Source: UBA11403 sp963784615 (lineage in GTDB: Bacteria > Pseudomonadota > Gammaproteobacteria > Legionellales > Legionellaceae). Taken from it: 64,000 bases of DNA. Each line of letters begins with the position of its first letter. The stretch's first letter is position 1. This document shows positions 1-7,976 of the stretch, piece after piece. A program made the translations under genes and the position numbers. The stretch is taken from contig CAWASG010000003.1 in NCBI GenBank assembly GCA_963784615.1, positions 1-64,000 of the forward strand, read 5' to 3'. The notes under the pieces are model-generated. The model made no database searches. It saw only the letters and a program-made list of their open reading frames with translations, and had not been told where the DNA came from.

Positions 1-612
1 GGTTTCTCCAAGACAAAATGCACTATGTGTAATAAGGCGTGACGAGTCGTCAATCAGCGAGACCAAGTAAGTTTTTCGCATCCCAGATGGCGTTTGAATC
101 CGTGGGCCATGGAGTACATCTCCTTGCCAGATATCTCCTGCATGGGCAGCCACGAATGATCGGCGCTCAATAGTGTCTTGGTTGGGTATAATGCGTTTTG
201 ACAGGTGCTGTTGTTGTAAAAAACGATGAACGGAAGCTCGAGCCAATGTGTCTTTAGCAACTAATCCTTCGCGCTCAATCATGCCAATGATAGTGTTAAT
301 TGAGCGTGAAGGCTTATCCTTTTTAAGTGTCACAATTCTGCTTTGTACGGCTTCTGAAAGTTGTGTGCTTCCTTTGTCTACGCGCGGCTTGGGATTCAGT
401 GCTTCGATACCTCCTCGCTTCCAATCGTAGTACCAGCGCGCAATCGTTTCTTCACTGATATGCGTTCGTCTTGACTCAGGAATAGTGTAACGATCGGCAG
501 CCAAACTTCGGATAATACTTTTAACCTCACCGCGCTTTAATTCAGCACGGCTCGCTAATGGACCAAGAACCATCAGGCGAAACAAAGCCATCGGGTGTAA
601 AGGTTTACTCAT
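1..612 (-). CDS. DDE integrase-type transposase, partial (runs off the left edge)
   Basis: Reading the minus strand from an ATG at 612 gives an open frame of 204 codons with no stop before the window edge. The N-terminal half is a basic helix-turn-helix region (ISEETIARWYYDWKRGG, about residues 55-71), followed by a second HTH-like stretch (ARASVHRFLQQQHLS) and the start of a retroviral-integrase-type core at GDIWQGDVLHGP, where the Asp should be the first catalytic acid. This order (two HTHs, then an rve core) is that of IS481-like transposases and relatives. The remaining catalytic residues lie outside the window, so activity cannot be judged. It is probably encoded by the same element as the zinc-ribbon protein at 739-1278, which points the same way 126 bases upstream. 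Confidence 0.85.
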   Translation of the reverse strand, partial: MSKPLHPMALFRLMVLGPLASRAELKRGEVKSIIRSLAADRYTIPESRRTHISEETIARWYYDWKRGGIEALNPKPRVDKGSTQLSEAVQSRIVTLKKDKPSRSINTIIGMIEREGLVAKDTLARASVHRFLQQQHLSKRIIPNQDTIERRSFVAAHAGDIWQGDVLHGPRIQTPSGMRKTYLVSLIDDSSRLITHSAFCLGET

Positions 613-738
613 TTTTCTCTCCGCTATTAATGGGGAGTGAAGTTAATCAGTAAAATCATGACACCGAAACGACCAAACTGTGTGGGGTGCTTATTTTGTA
701 CAAGCATGGCACAACTCATGCTTATACTGATTAAGCGT

Positions 739-1278
739 TCATGGGATAACAACTCCGGTAACATGGCAAAGGCGCATCGCTGCACTCAGGCTCATTCTCT
801 GAAGAGTCATTTTCCAAAAGTCTTTCATATTTATGGATCTGCCCAGTGCGCAAAAATAGGTACATAAGGCATCTTTATGAAAACGAAACTGCTTCGTAAA
901 ACGCAGCAGCCAACGCTTGATGGTCTGGCGTGAGGGCTGCATCGTTTTTGATATAGCGTAAGCACTCATGCCAGAAAGGTACAATAAAAAAATGACCTGT
1001 TGCATCTCCCACAAATACCATCTACGCGGTGGAATGCATTCCGGCAGGACTGAACATGTTTTGTGGCAACAGGGGCAATAGTATCGCTGAATAAACACTG
1101 GATTTAGTGAGGTGCTTGAAGGGTTAATGCGATCCGCTTCACGAGAATACCCACCATGTCGCCAAGGGTGTGATTTACCGCAACATAGACAATTTTTTAA
1201 GTCCAATTTTTCAGGTTCATGCTTTTGGATATGAATGTACTGTACTAATGATAAAATATCTGCGAAAATATATGCCAT
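739..1278 (-). CDS. Zinc-ribbon/HTH protein of the same insertion sequence
   Basis: This 179-residue protein has two cysteine pairs (CLCCGKSHPWRHGGY and YYCPCCHKTC), forming a likely zinc ribbon. It then has an HTH-like segment (MSAYAISKTMQPSRQTIKRW, about residues 105-124). Proteins of this layout (DUF6431-like, assigned from memory) are commonly found directly upstream of DDE transposase genes and are read here as the DNA-recognition partner of the transposase at 1-612. The start ATG follows a weak purine-rich stretch. Nothing suggests a cellular role beyond the insertion sequence. The far boundary of the element was not found; no convincing terminal inverted repeat was seen in 1279-1470. 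Confidence 0.6.
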   Translation of the reverse strand: MAYIFADILSLVQYIHIQKHEPEKLDLKNCLCCGKSHPWRHGGYSREADRINPSSTSLNPVFIQRYYCPCCHKTCSVLPECIPPRRWYLWEMQQVIFLLYLSGMSAYAISKTMQPSRQTIKRWLLRFTKQFRFHKDALCTYFCALGRSINMKDFWKMTLQRMSLSAAMRLCHVTGVVIP

Positions 1279-1474
1279 GACTGATCTCTTGTTTTCTTGT
1301 TTTGTAAGAGACTCAATGATACATGTTGATCAGTCACTAATCATAATTAATTTTTTATCTCATTGTTTTTGATAGTAGTGATTAGGCTTGTGATCAAGAT
1401 AGTGCGAGATAAATTCTTCAGTTAAGAACTATATTTTTCGAGACATTACACTGCATGCTCAGTGAGAGATCCCT

Positions 1475-1537
1475 GGATTCCGCGGACGAGCCGCGGAAAG
1501 TCGGCGCTTAAATTTCCCTGCGATATCGAAGGTATAC
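1475..1537 (-). repeat. Palindromic dispersed element, intergenic copy
   Basis: Read on the minus strand it contains CTTCGATATCGCAGGGAAAT, then GCGCCGACTTTCCGCGG, matching the elements at 11694, 22509 and 36051. It lies just downstream of the transglutaminase stop at 1578, in an otherwise gene-free gap (1279-1577). The GC-rich inner part (CCGCGGACGAGCCGCGG on the plus strand) forms its own hairpin. The rest of the gap shows only AT-rich DNA and a short stem CATAAG/CTTATG at about 1537-1560. Confidence 0.75.
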
Positions 1538-1577
1538 ATAAGATGCATCCGGCCTTATGCGCTGATTAAGCATGAAG

Positions 1578-2381
1578 TTAGCTTATCTCTTCTGTACACA
1601 CAGAAAAATGTTCGAGCGCATGTGAGCCGAACGTGGTTGTGATTGCCACATCTGCTGCATCGCGACCATAGGCAATAACAATGCGCCCGATCCGGCGTTT
1701 GTTGTTACGTGGGTCAAAGGTATACCAACCGTTAGAAAGATAAACTTCGAACCAAGCGGAAAAATCCATAGGATCGACTTTGGGAACGCCAATGTCGCCC
1801 AAGTAGCCTGTAACATAACGGCAAGGCATGCCTAAAGAGCGACAGAGTGTGATGGCAAGATGTGCGAAATCTCGACAAACGCCTTTACGTTCTTGTAAAA
1901 CTTCATACGCAGTCTTTGTTACGCGCGCGTGACCATACCCAAACTCAATATGATGATGTACCCAATCGCAAACGGCTTGAACGCGTGCATATCCAGCTGG
2001 AATGTGACCGAATTGGTTCCAGGCAAAATCTTCAAGTCGGTCGACTTCACAATATCGAGATGGATACAAGAATGGCAACGTTTCATAAGGCAATTGAAGA
2101 ACTGGACATTCTTTTGCTTCTAAGTCAATTCGATCAACATCTCCCTCGACTTCAACAATAGCCTCGTTTTTAAGCACAAATGAACCAGCCGGTGCAAGCA
2201 AGCGCGTGCAACGGTTGCCAAAACCGTCAATAAACAACTCATACGGCGTAAAAGGTTCAACGTGTAGTTTCTCCTCTTGTACCATATGATAGCGATTCGG
2301 GTAAGCGTGGAGTAAGACGAGCATAGGTGTTGGTCTTGGAAATTGTAACTTGATCTCATATCCAATTCGAATTTGCATCAT
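1578..2381 (-). CDS. Transglutaminase-like protein lacking the usual His
   Basis: This 267-residue protein of the COG1305 transglutaminase-like superfamily has a beta-rich N-terminal domain (residues 1-100) and a papain-like core. The nucleophile is Cys169 in KGVCRDFAH and the Asp is 223 in YTFDPRNN. The position where these enzymes normally have His in an HAW motif reads DFSAWFEVY, that is Ser208, so the canonical Cys-His-Asp triad is incomplete. The C-terminus (GRDAADVAITTTFG) is typical of the cluster-associated subgroup. No signal peptide is visible, so it probably acts in the cytoplasm. It is the last gene of the ATP-grasp/amidotransferase/DUF2126 cluster and was 73 bases downstream of the DUF2126 gene before an IS21 element separated that gene. 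Its transcription may now depend on sequences inside the insertion sequence. Confidence 0.85.
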   Translation of the reverse strand: MMQIRIGYEIKLQFPRPTPMLVLLHAYPNRYHMVQEEKLHVEPFTPYELFIDGFGNRCTRLLAPAGSFVLKNEAIVEVEGDVDRIDLEAKECPVLQLPYETLPFLYPSRYCEVDRLEDFAWNQFGHIPAGYARVQAVCDWVHHHIEFGYGHARVTKTAYEVLQERKGVCRDFAHLAITLCRSLGMPCRYVTGYLGDIGVPKVDPMDFSAWFEVYLSNGWYTFDPRNNKRRIGRIVIAYGRDAADVAITTTFGSHALEHFSVCTEEIS

Positions 2382-2454
2382 TTATCCCTGTTATTAGTCT
2401 GCTTGCAGTGTCCTATTTCCATATCGGGTAACTTTTCAATAAATCCGGCGGTCG

Positions 2455-2718
2455 TCATCCCGGGGTTATTGCGGCGTTACCGTATCGGCAAAAATCAAGG
2501 GTTAAGTGTTGATGTGTCATATCAGGGGGGATGATATAATCGATCTTATTTTTTATACCATGAACTTTAAAGTATTTTTGACGGAAAGCATAGGCCTCTT
2601 CCGCATTCTGAGGAATCTTTAAATCTTCTTCCGGCGGGATGATATAACTAAAACCACCTAATGTGTTTTTTGCCGATGTATCAATCACATCAAATTCAAG
2701 CTGATTTTGTACATGCAC
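2455..2718 (-). pseudogene. Severed C-terminal part of the DUF2126 amidoligase gene
   Basis: The 87-codon frame begins with HVQNQLEFDVIDT and continues with LGGFSYIIPP. In intact DUF2126 proteins (family knowledge) the C-terminus has the same pattern: HxxxPLxFDxxDTWNGRSxGGCTYHV, and a final TLDL motif matched here by LTLDF. The upstream piece of the gene (5998-7968) loses homology exactly at ...HPMLTV, which joins in frame to this segment (TVHVQNQ). There is no Shine-Dalgarno sequence before position 2718 and the frame starts on a GTG at the insertion-sequence border. It is therefore read as a stranded gene end rather than an independent gene. Confidence 0.82.
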
Positions 2719-2852
2719 TGTGGGATGTAGACGGGGCTAAGAACCCGCTAATAAATGGCGCAGGCAGATAGTATCCCTCAAAAATCCCATCTCATCCGAT
2801 GAACATCAAAATAGATCAAAGAAAGAACAATTCGATAAATTAATCTAAAATT

Positions 2853-2927
2853 AAGGGACTAATGAAACCCGTTTGGTATCGTTAGTGATTTTCCCGTCCC
2901 TACGATACCAAACGTCCCCAGTCCCTT
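2853..2927. promoter_or_regulatory. Nested inverted repeat in the IS21 leader
   Basis: Perfect 13-bp arms CGTTTGGTATCGT (2870-2882) and ACGATACCAAACG (2902-2914) are nested inside AAGGGACT (2853-2860) and AGTCCCTT (2920-2927). It lies 60 bases before the first ORF of the element, so it could be an operator, or a hairpin that limits expression driven from outside. No function is shown. Confidence 0.5.
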
Positions 2928-2987
2928 GATATAAAGCATATCACGAGATCACATAATTTCCAGGTTTCATTAAGCAAAGGATTGCTT

Positions 2988-3422
2988 ATGAAACACACTC
3001 CAAGACTATTTCAATGCGCTCTCTGTCATACACAGTCTATAGTCTGCTCTAAGTGCGATCGTGGGCAAATTTATTGTGGCACCGTTTGCGCGGTCTTTGC
3101 GCGAAAAAAATCAATGAAATTAGCCGGGATGCGTTATCAAAGAACCTTCAATGGAAAACGAAATCATGCTGCACGCCAAGCCCGTTACCGTATGCGCCAG
3201 AACGAAATAGTGACGCATCAGGGTTCACCTCCAATGCTCCAACATGCTTCAATGAGTTCGCTTGAAAATAAGCCTAAAAAGACAGAAAGAGGACACAAAA
3301 AATTGGCATTAGCCTGCTGCTTTTGTGAAAAACCTGTATCTGACTGGATCCGTAATGATTTTTTGAGACGAAGACGCTCTCACGCATCGCCCGGATCCAA
3401 AGCTTCACCTCAAGCACCTTGA
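2988..3422 (+). CDS. Cysteine-rich zinc-binding protein of the IS21 element
   Basis: This is a 144-residue basic protein. The N-terminus has CALCHTQSIVCSKCDRGQIYC, a cluster of CxxC pairs that looks like a zinc knuckle, followed by an Arg-rich stretch (ARQARYRMRQNE) and a second pair, CCFCEK, near residue 110. ATG 2988 is chosen because AAGG lies 7 bases upstream; an in-frame TTG at 2982 would be too close. It is followed 25 bases later by istA. Such proteins accompany some IS21 elements in Proteobacteria; the role is unknown, perhaps DNA or RNA binding. No homologue with known function is recognised. Confidence 0.65.
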   Translation: MKHTPRLFQCALCHTQSIVCSKCDRGQIYCGTVCAVFARKKSMKLAGMRYQRTFNGKRNHAARQARYRMRQNEIVTHQGSPPMLQHASMSSLENKPKKTERGHKKLALACCFCEKPVSDWIRNDFLRRRRSHASPGSKASPQAP

Positions 3423-3447
3423 ACATTAACGAACATAAGGAGGAATC

Positions 3448-4947
3448 ATGGCGATTTCCCAGGAATTAAGAGCAAATATTTTACGTTATCATCACGTTGA
3501 AAAGTGGCGTGTGGGGACGATTGCGTCCCAACTTGGCGTGCATCATTCAACTGTTAAACGTGTATTATCTCACACGGGGGTTGATAAAAATAAAATCCTC
3601 GTTGAACAGTCAATCATTGATCCATTTTTATCCTTTCTCCTCGAACAATTAAAGCGCTTTCCTAATCTCACTGCGAGTCGCCTGTATGGGATGGCCGTTG
3701 AGCGTGGATATCCCGGTGGCCCCGATCACTTTCGTCAACTCATCTCATTCTATAGGCCAAAGACACCCGCTGAAGCGTTTCTTCGATTAAGAACATTAGC
3801 CGGCGAGCAAGCACAAGTCGACTGGGGTCATTTTGGGCACATAACCATTGGCGCGGCTAAACGACCACTGATGGCATTTGTCATGGTTTTGAGTTACTCG
3901 AGAAAAGTTTTCCTGCATTTTTACTTGAACGCTCGAACTGAAAATTTTCTACGTGGCCATGAACTGGCCTTTAACTACTATTCTGGGATCCCTCGTGTCG
4001 CGCTCTACGACAATCTCAAAAGCGCAGTACTTGATAGGAAAGGCGATGCTATTCGATTTAACCCTGTGCTATTGGATTTTGCAGCTCATTATCGTTTCGA
4101 ACCCAGGCCCTGTGCGGTCTATCGAGGAAATGAAAAAGGGAAGGTTGAGAGGTCTATTCGTTATATACGGGACAATTTTTTTGCAGGCCGCCAGTATAAA
4201 AGTCTTGCCGATCTCAATCAGCAAGCGCTTACCTGGTGTGATAATCAGGCATCGAACCGGCCTTGTCCAGAGGATAAAAGCAAAACGGTTCACGAGATTT
4301 TCCTGGATGAACAGCCACGCTTGATTCCACTGCCTGATAACCCCTATCCCTGCAACGAAGTCGAGACAGTTTCTGTTGGCAAAACGCCCTACGCTAGATT
4401 CGACTTGAATGATTATTCAGTGCCTCACACCCATGTCCGGCAAGCACTCACGGTTCATGCAACACTCGATTTCGTCAGTATTTTGGATGGCGTCACTGTG
4501 ATTGCAAAACACGTGCGAAGCTATGATAAAGCGAAACAAATCGAATGCGAGGAGCATATTAAAACACTGGCTGAGCGTAAACGAAACGCGCGACAGCATC
4601 GGGGACAGGACAGGCTCACGATGACGATTGACTGCGCGCGAGAGTTTCTGAAGATGGCCGCGGTTCGTGGATATCCATTGACATCAATAACCAACCAGCT
4701 GACGTCACTACTGGATGATTATGGTGCCAGTTTATTGGAAAAAGCGATGGCTGAAGCCCTTGTGAAAGAATCACCACACCCAAATTCCGTTCGAATTATT
4801 TTGCAAAAGATACTTGATGAACGTGTCGAGGCACCCTTGGTGACGTTCGCTCTGTCCAAGGACAAACGTGTCACCGGGATGATTATAAAACCACACTCAT
4901 TAAACCAGTACAGCGTGCTTGATTCAACCACATCAACAGAGGAGTAA
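3448..4947 (+). CDS. istA: IS21-family transposase IstA
   Basis: This 499-residue protein is the usual length for IstA. An N-terminal HTH (GTIASQLGVHHSTVKRVL, about residues 22-39) precedes an integrase core. The catalytic acids are visible as Asp in AQVDWGHFG (about residue 126), Asp in ALYDNLKSAV and Glu in GKVERSIRYIRDNFF. A C-terminal beta-barrel-like region begins around residue 310. AAGGAGG directly precedes the start ATG with good spacing. The protein cuts and joins element ends together with the ATPase IstB encoded 7 bases downstream. The frame is intact, so the element may still be able to move. Confidence 0.95.
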   Translation: MAISQELRANILRYHHVEKWRVGTIASQLGVHHSTVKRVLSHTGVDKNKILVEQSIIDPFLSFLLEQLKRFPNLTASRLYGMAVERGYPGGPDHFRQLISFYRPKTPAEAFLRLRTLAGEQAQVDWGHFGHITIGAAKRPLMAFVMVLSYSRKVFLHFYLNARTENFLRGHELAFNYYSGIPRVALYDNLKSAVLDRKGDAIRFNPVLLDFAAHYRFEPRPCAVYRGNEKGKVERSIRYIRDNFFAGRQYKSLADLNQQALTWCDNQASNRPCPEDKSKTVHEIFLDEQPRLIPLPDNPYPCNEVETVSVGKTPYARFDLNDYSVPHTHVRQALTVHATLDFVSILDGVTVIAKHVRSYDKAKQIECEEHIKTLAERKRNARQHRGQDRLTMTIDCAREFLKMAAVRGYPLTSITNQLTSLLDDYGASLLEKAMAEALVKESPHPNSVRIILQKILDERVEAPLVTFALSKDKRVTGMIIKPHSLNQYSVLDSTTSTEE

Positions 4948-4954
4948 TCGTATT

Positions 4955-5740
4955 ATGTTAACCGAATTATTATTAAACCGTGCGACAGCACAAAAGCTTC
5001 ATGGCGTTATCAGTCACCAGGACAGCATTAATGAAGAAGGCGCTTTCTGGCTTGAGCGGTTTGTTACCTGGGAAGAACGCCATCGCTCGCAACGCAGCCT
5101 TGATGGCCGTCTGCGCAAAGCACGCATTGGTCGTTTCAAACCGATGAGTGAGTTCGATTGGAACTGGCCAAAGCAATGTGACCGCACGGTCATTGAGCAA
5201 TGGATGCTACTGGATTTTATGGCGGGAGCCAGCAACCTGATTCTGTGCGGTCCAAACGGGGTTGGCAAAACCATGATTGTCTCAAATATCGCATCTCAAG
5301 TTGTGCTTCAAGGGGGTACGGCATTGTTCACAACGGCGGCAGCCATGTTGAATGAGTTGGCTGAGCTGGATAGTGATAGCGCGTTACGTCGCCGGATAAA
5401 ATATTACACGCAACCTTCTCTTTTAGTCGTGGACGAGGTTGGGTATCTTTCTTACTCCAATCGACATGCCGATTTGTTATTCGAGGTCGTTTCCCAACGT
5501 TATGAAAAAAAATCAACGTGCATAACGACCAACAAACCCATTGCAGACTGGCGCGAAACCTTTCCCAACGCAACTTGCGTTGTTTCGATCGTTGATCGGC
5601 TGCTTCATCACTCTGAAATTTTAATGATCGAAGGCGACTCGTTTCGGTTGAAGGAGGCAATGGAAAAAAATAAAGAGCGCAGTACAAAGCGAAAAAATGC
5701 CCAAAAAACAGCTACAGATGAGGTAAACAATCATGCGTGA
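4955..5740 (+). CDS. istB: IS21 helper ATPase IstB
   Basis: This 261-residue AAA+ protein has Walker A at GPNGVGKTM (about residue 101) and Walker B at LLVVDEVGYL. The start at ATG 4955 is preferred over an upstream in-frame start at 4919 because GAGGAG lies just before it and the family begins with MLTEL-like sequence. IstB regulates target choice and activates the IstA transposase in IS21 elements. The stop of istA lies inside the ribosome-binding site of istB, which suggests translational coupling. The C-terminus is very basic (KNKERSTKRKNAQK). Confidence 0.93.
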   Translation: MLTELLLNRATAQKLHGVISHQDSINEEGAFWLERFVTWEERHRSQRSLDGRLRKARIGRFKPMSEFDWNWPKQCDRTVIEQWMLLDFMAGASNLILCGPNGVGKTMIVSNIASQVVLQGGTALFTTAAAMLNELAELDSDSALRRRIKYYTQPSLLVVDEVGYLSYSNRHADLLFEVVSQRYEKKSTCITTNKPIADWRETFPNATCVVSIVDRLLHHSEILMIEGDSFRLKEAMEKNKERSTKRKNAQKTATDEVNNHA

Positions 5741-5951
5741 CATGATGTTAGAAGCTCTATTACCGGAGTCAATGTCCGACGAGGCCGCACATGTCTTAGT
5801 AAATTTTCTTGGTGACCTTGTTGCCACATTGGAATGCATTTATCTCGCCCAGTTAAAGCGTCATCATCAAAAGGTCGAAGACGAATTTTATGCTTCAATG
5901 GCAGATGTGGTCTGCTGGGGGGAGCCTCCTACAAACGAGAACTCATCTTAG
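5733..5951 (+). CDS. Small acidic protein at the end of the IS21 element
   Basis: The 72-residue ORF overlaps the end of istB by 8 bases, so it is likely co-translated. It has no recognised domain and is predicted mostly helical, with a central hydrophobic helix (AAHVLVNFLGDLVATLECIYLAQL). It ends 80 bases before the right border of the element. It may be an accessory protein; other IS21 elements often lack such an ORF. Confidence 0.55.
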   Translation: MRDMMLEALLPESMSDEAAHVLVNFLGDLVATLECIYLAQLKRHHQKVEDEFYASMADVVCWGEPPTNENSS

Positions 5952-5997
5952 AAACAAACTCGACCAGGGTGGGCATTGTTCGCTAATTTTGGTCGAT

Positions 5998-7968
5998 TTA
6001 AGCCTGCGCCATATATCCGCGGTTTTGACCCACCGTTAACATGGGATGCATCGTAAAAGGCAAATTGCGTCTTTTAAATCGAATACCCGCAACATATTCG
6101 CCTATGGTGTCTGTAGGCTGTAATGGGATAGCAATGTTATTACAGGTAACGATGTATCGCTTTGAATCGAAATGCGTGACCTTGATTTCCACCCGTTCAA
6201 GTGTTGCATCGACCATACGACTACATGCACCAGAAGATACCTCGTTACCTATCACGGGCCAAGGTTCAAGAGCCGTGCGTAATGTAAAGCCCATATTATC
6301 AATTTCTGTCTGCCCTATTAACGGAAAGCGAAGTTCATAAAAAGCTTCAAACCATGATATATCAAGCATATATTCTTTCTGGTTGAGATCACTGATGATT
6401 TGACAAAAATCTTTCCAAATAAACGTAGGCAGGAAAAATTGCTGTTGTAACTTGTCTCCCCATCTAATCAACGCGGGGTGATAAGGGTTTTCACAAAAAT
6501 AAGCAACTAAGGCACGAACCAACAACAATTGTAATAAACACATTTCAAGTGTGGCCGGCATTGAAAAAGCCCTTAATTCGACTAATCCCTGCAACGAGGA
6601 TTGATCCGATTTCAAGGCCAGTTTATCGAGACAAATTTCAGCGCGATGTGCATTTCCCATTAAATCGGTCAGTAAATATTCCAATCCATGGAATTTTGTT
6701 GGTTGATTGAGCTCCGCATTATTCGTCAATTGCATCAATTCAACTTCCAGCTCTTGTAAATAGTCTGATCTGGCCTCATCCATTCGTGGCGCTTGACTGG
6801 TTGGACCTACAAATTGATCAGCAAAAAGATAAGCCAGTGAGGGATGGTGTTGCCAATATGTGATCAGACTACGCAATAAATCAGGCTTGCGTAATACGAT
6901 ACTATCGGCAGGGATCATACTGCCAATCACAATATGATGCCCACCGCCAGTACTCGCGTGTCGTCCATTTGAAAGAAATTTTGTTGTCGTTAACCCAGCG
7001 GAATCGGCTTCTTCATGAAGGATCTGATGTTGCGAAACAAGCTCATGCCAGGATCGGGCGGGCGGCATATTGATTTCTAAGACGCCGGGATCAGGGGTGA
7101 TTTTAAACGATAATAGTTGCCCATCCCCTGGGGGCTCATATCCTGTTAATGCAATCATTTGATTCAGTTGCTTAGCCGTTTTTTCAAGACAATGAAGTAA
7201 ATGAAGATATTCGTCCAATGTTTCTATTTTGGGTAAAAATACATAGAGTCGTTGATGATGCAGTTCAACGCATAAAGCGCGTTTTTCTATTTGATGCGGC
7301 GTTTTTGGCAAACGAAACCCGATGGGCAACCCAAAGCCTTGAAGTAATAATTGATTGTTTGCGGTGTTCCACTGTAGACCTTGCCATTGCTTATTTTTTT
7401 TATCCCATTGTAAAGGTAAAACAAATCCAGCTAAGCTCAATTTGGCTTCTGTGAGCTGTTTGATGAGCATCGCCTGTTGTTGGGCGGGCTTCTTGCTATG
7501 ATGATTCATAATATTCAAAATATTATTTTCATAGGCCGAAAGTAAGTACTTTTCTTTGATTTGCAGGTTTTCAGCCAAAGTAGAGATAAATGTTTTCATT
7601 TGATCAAGAGAGCAAGGTGGCGCTTTTAGAGGATCGATGATCAACAAATTGGGTTGATGCCATAATGGCGTTTTATTGTTTAACCAATAACTATTATAAG
7701 ACCAGCGGGGTACAAGCTCACCTTCACACCATTTTCCTTGTGCATGCAGAACAATTGCGCCATGTGTCATGCGATCTTGTAGTTTTTGATATAATTTTTT
7801 TGCACAGGCCAATTTTTCGCGGCCTAAGGCACTGATGTTCCATTCAAGCGCGCCGACGTATTTTTTTGATGTAAATGTAGGCTCAGATCCCATGGTTAAA
7901 CGAGCATCTGACGCCTGTAATTTTTGATCAATAAAATCACCACATGCATTGATTTCATGAGTATTCAT
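5998..7968 (-). CDS. DUF2126 putative amidoligase, C-terminally truncated by IS21
   Basis: This is a 656-residue protein. From about residue 250 on it matches DUF2126 (putative amidoligase, COG4196) through PPGDGQLLSFKITPDPGVLEIN, TGGGHHIVIG, PSLAYLFADQFVGPTSQAPR and the acidic MDEARSDYLQELE. The first 240 residues are a poorly conserved lead domain. The family is thought to form peptide-like amide bonds by an ATP-dependent, glutamine-synthetase-like mechanism. The native frame ends at HPMLTV near residue 646; the last ten residues (GQNRGYMAQA) are encoded by the end of the IS21 element. The missing 86 residues lie at 2455-2718. ATG 7968 is chosen because GAGGAGG precedes it; ATG 7980 overlaps the upstream stop and is possible. 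Activity after loss of the conserved tail is doubtful. Confidence 0.85.
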   Translation of the reverse strand: MNTHEINACGDFIDQKLQASDARLTMGSEPTFTSKKYVGALEWNISALGREKLACAKKLYQKLQDRMTHGAIVLHAQGKWCEGELVPRWSYNSYWLNNKTPLWHQPNLLIIDPLKAPPCSLDQMKTFISTLAENLQIKEKYLLSAYENNILNIMNHHSKKPAQQQAMLIKQLTEAKLSLAGFVLPLQWDKKNKQWQGLQWNTANNQLLLQGFGLPIGFRLPKTPHQIEKRALCVELHHQRLYVFLPKIETLDEYLHLLHCLEKTAKQLNQMIALTGYEPPGDGQLLSFKITPDPGVLEINMPPARSWHELVSQHQILHEEADSAGLTTTKFLSNGRHASTGGGHHIVIGSMIPADSIVLRKPDLLRSLITYWQHHPSLAYLFADQFVGPTSQAPRMDEARSDYLQELEVELMQLTNNAELNQPTKFHGLEYLLTDLMGNAHRAEICLDKLALKSDQSSLQGLVELRAFSMPATLEMCLLQLLLVRALVAYFCENPYHPALIRWGDKLQQQFFLPTFIWKDFCQIISDLNQKEYMLDISWFEAFYELRFPLIGQTEIDNMGFTLRTALEPWPVIGNEVSSGACSRMVDATLERVEIKVTHFDSKRYIVTCNNIAIPLQPTDTIGEYVAGIRFKRRNLPFTMHPMLTVGQNRGYMAQA

Positions 7969-7976
7969 AGTCCTCC

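Larger units (their letters stand above)
2719..6030 (+). mobile_element. IS21-family element inserted in the DUF2126 gene
   Basis: The element is about 3.3 kb and carries four plus-strand ORFs (zinc protein, istA, istB, small ORF). Borders were placed where the interrupted DUF2126 reading frame stops and resumes. The left end starts TGTGGG at 2719. Both ends carry the motif ATGGCGCAGGC in inverted orientation (2754-2764 and, reversed, 6002-6012), as expected for the repeated terminal sequences of IS21 elements. The trinucleotide CAC is present on both sides (2716-2718 and 6031-6033) and may be part of the target duplication. IS21 elements usually duplicate 4-8 bp, so the exact ends may be off by a few bases. 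Confidence 0.8.
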
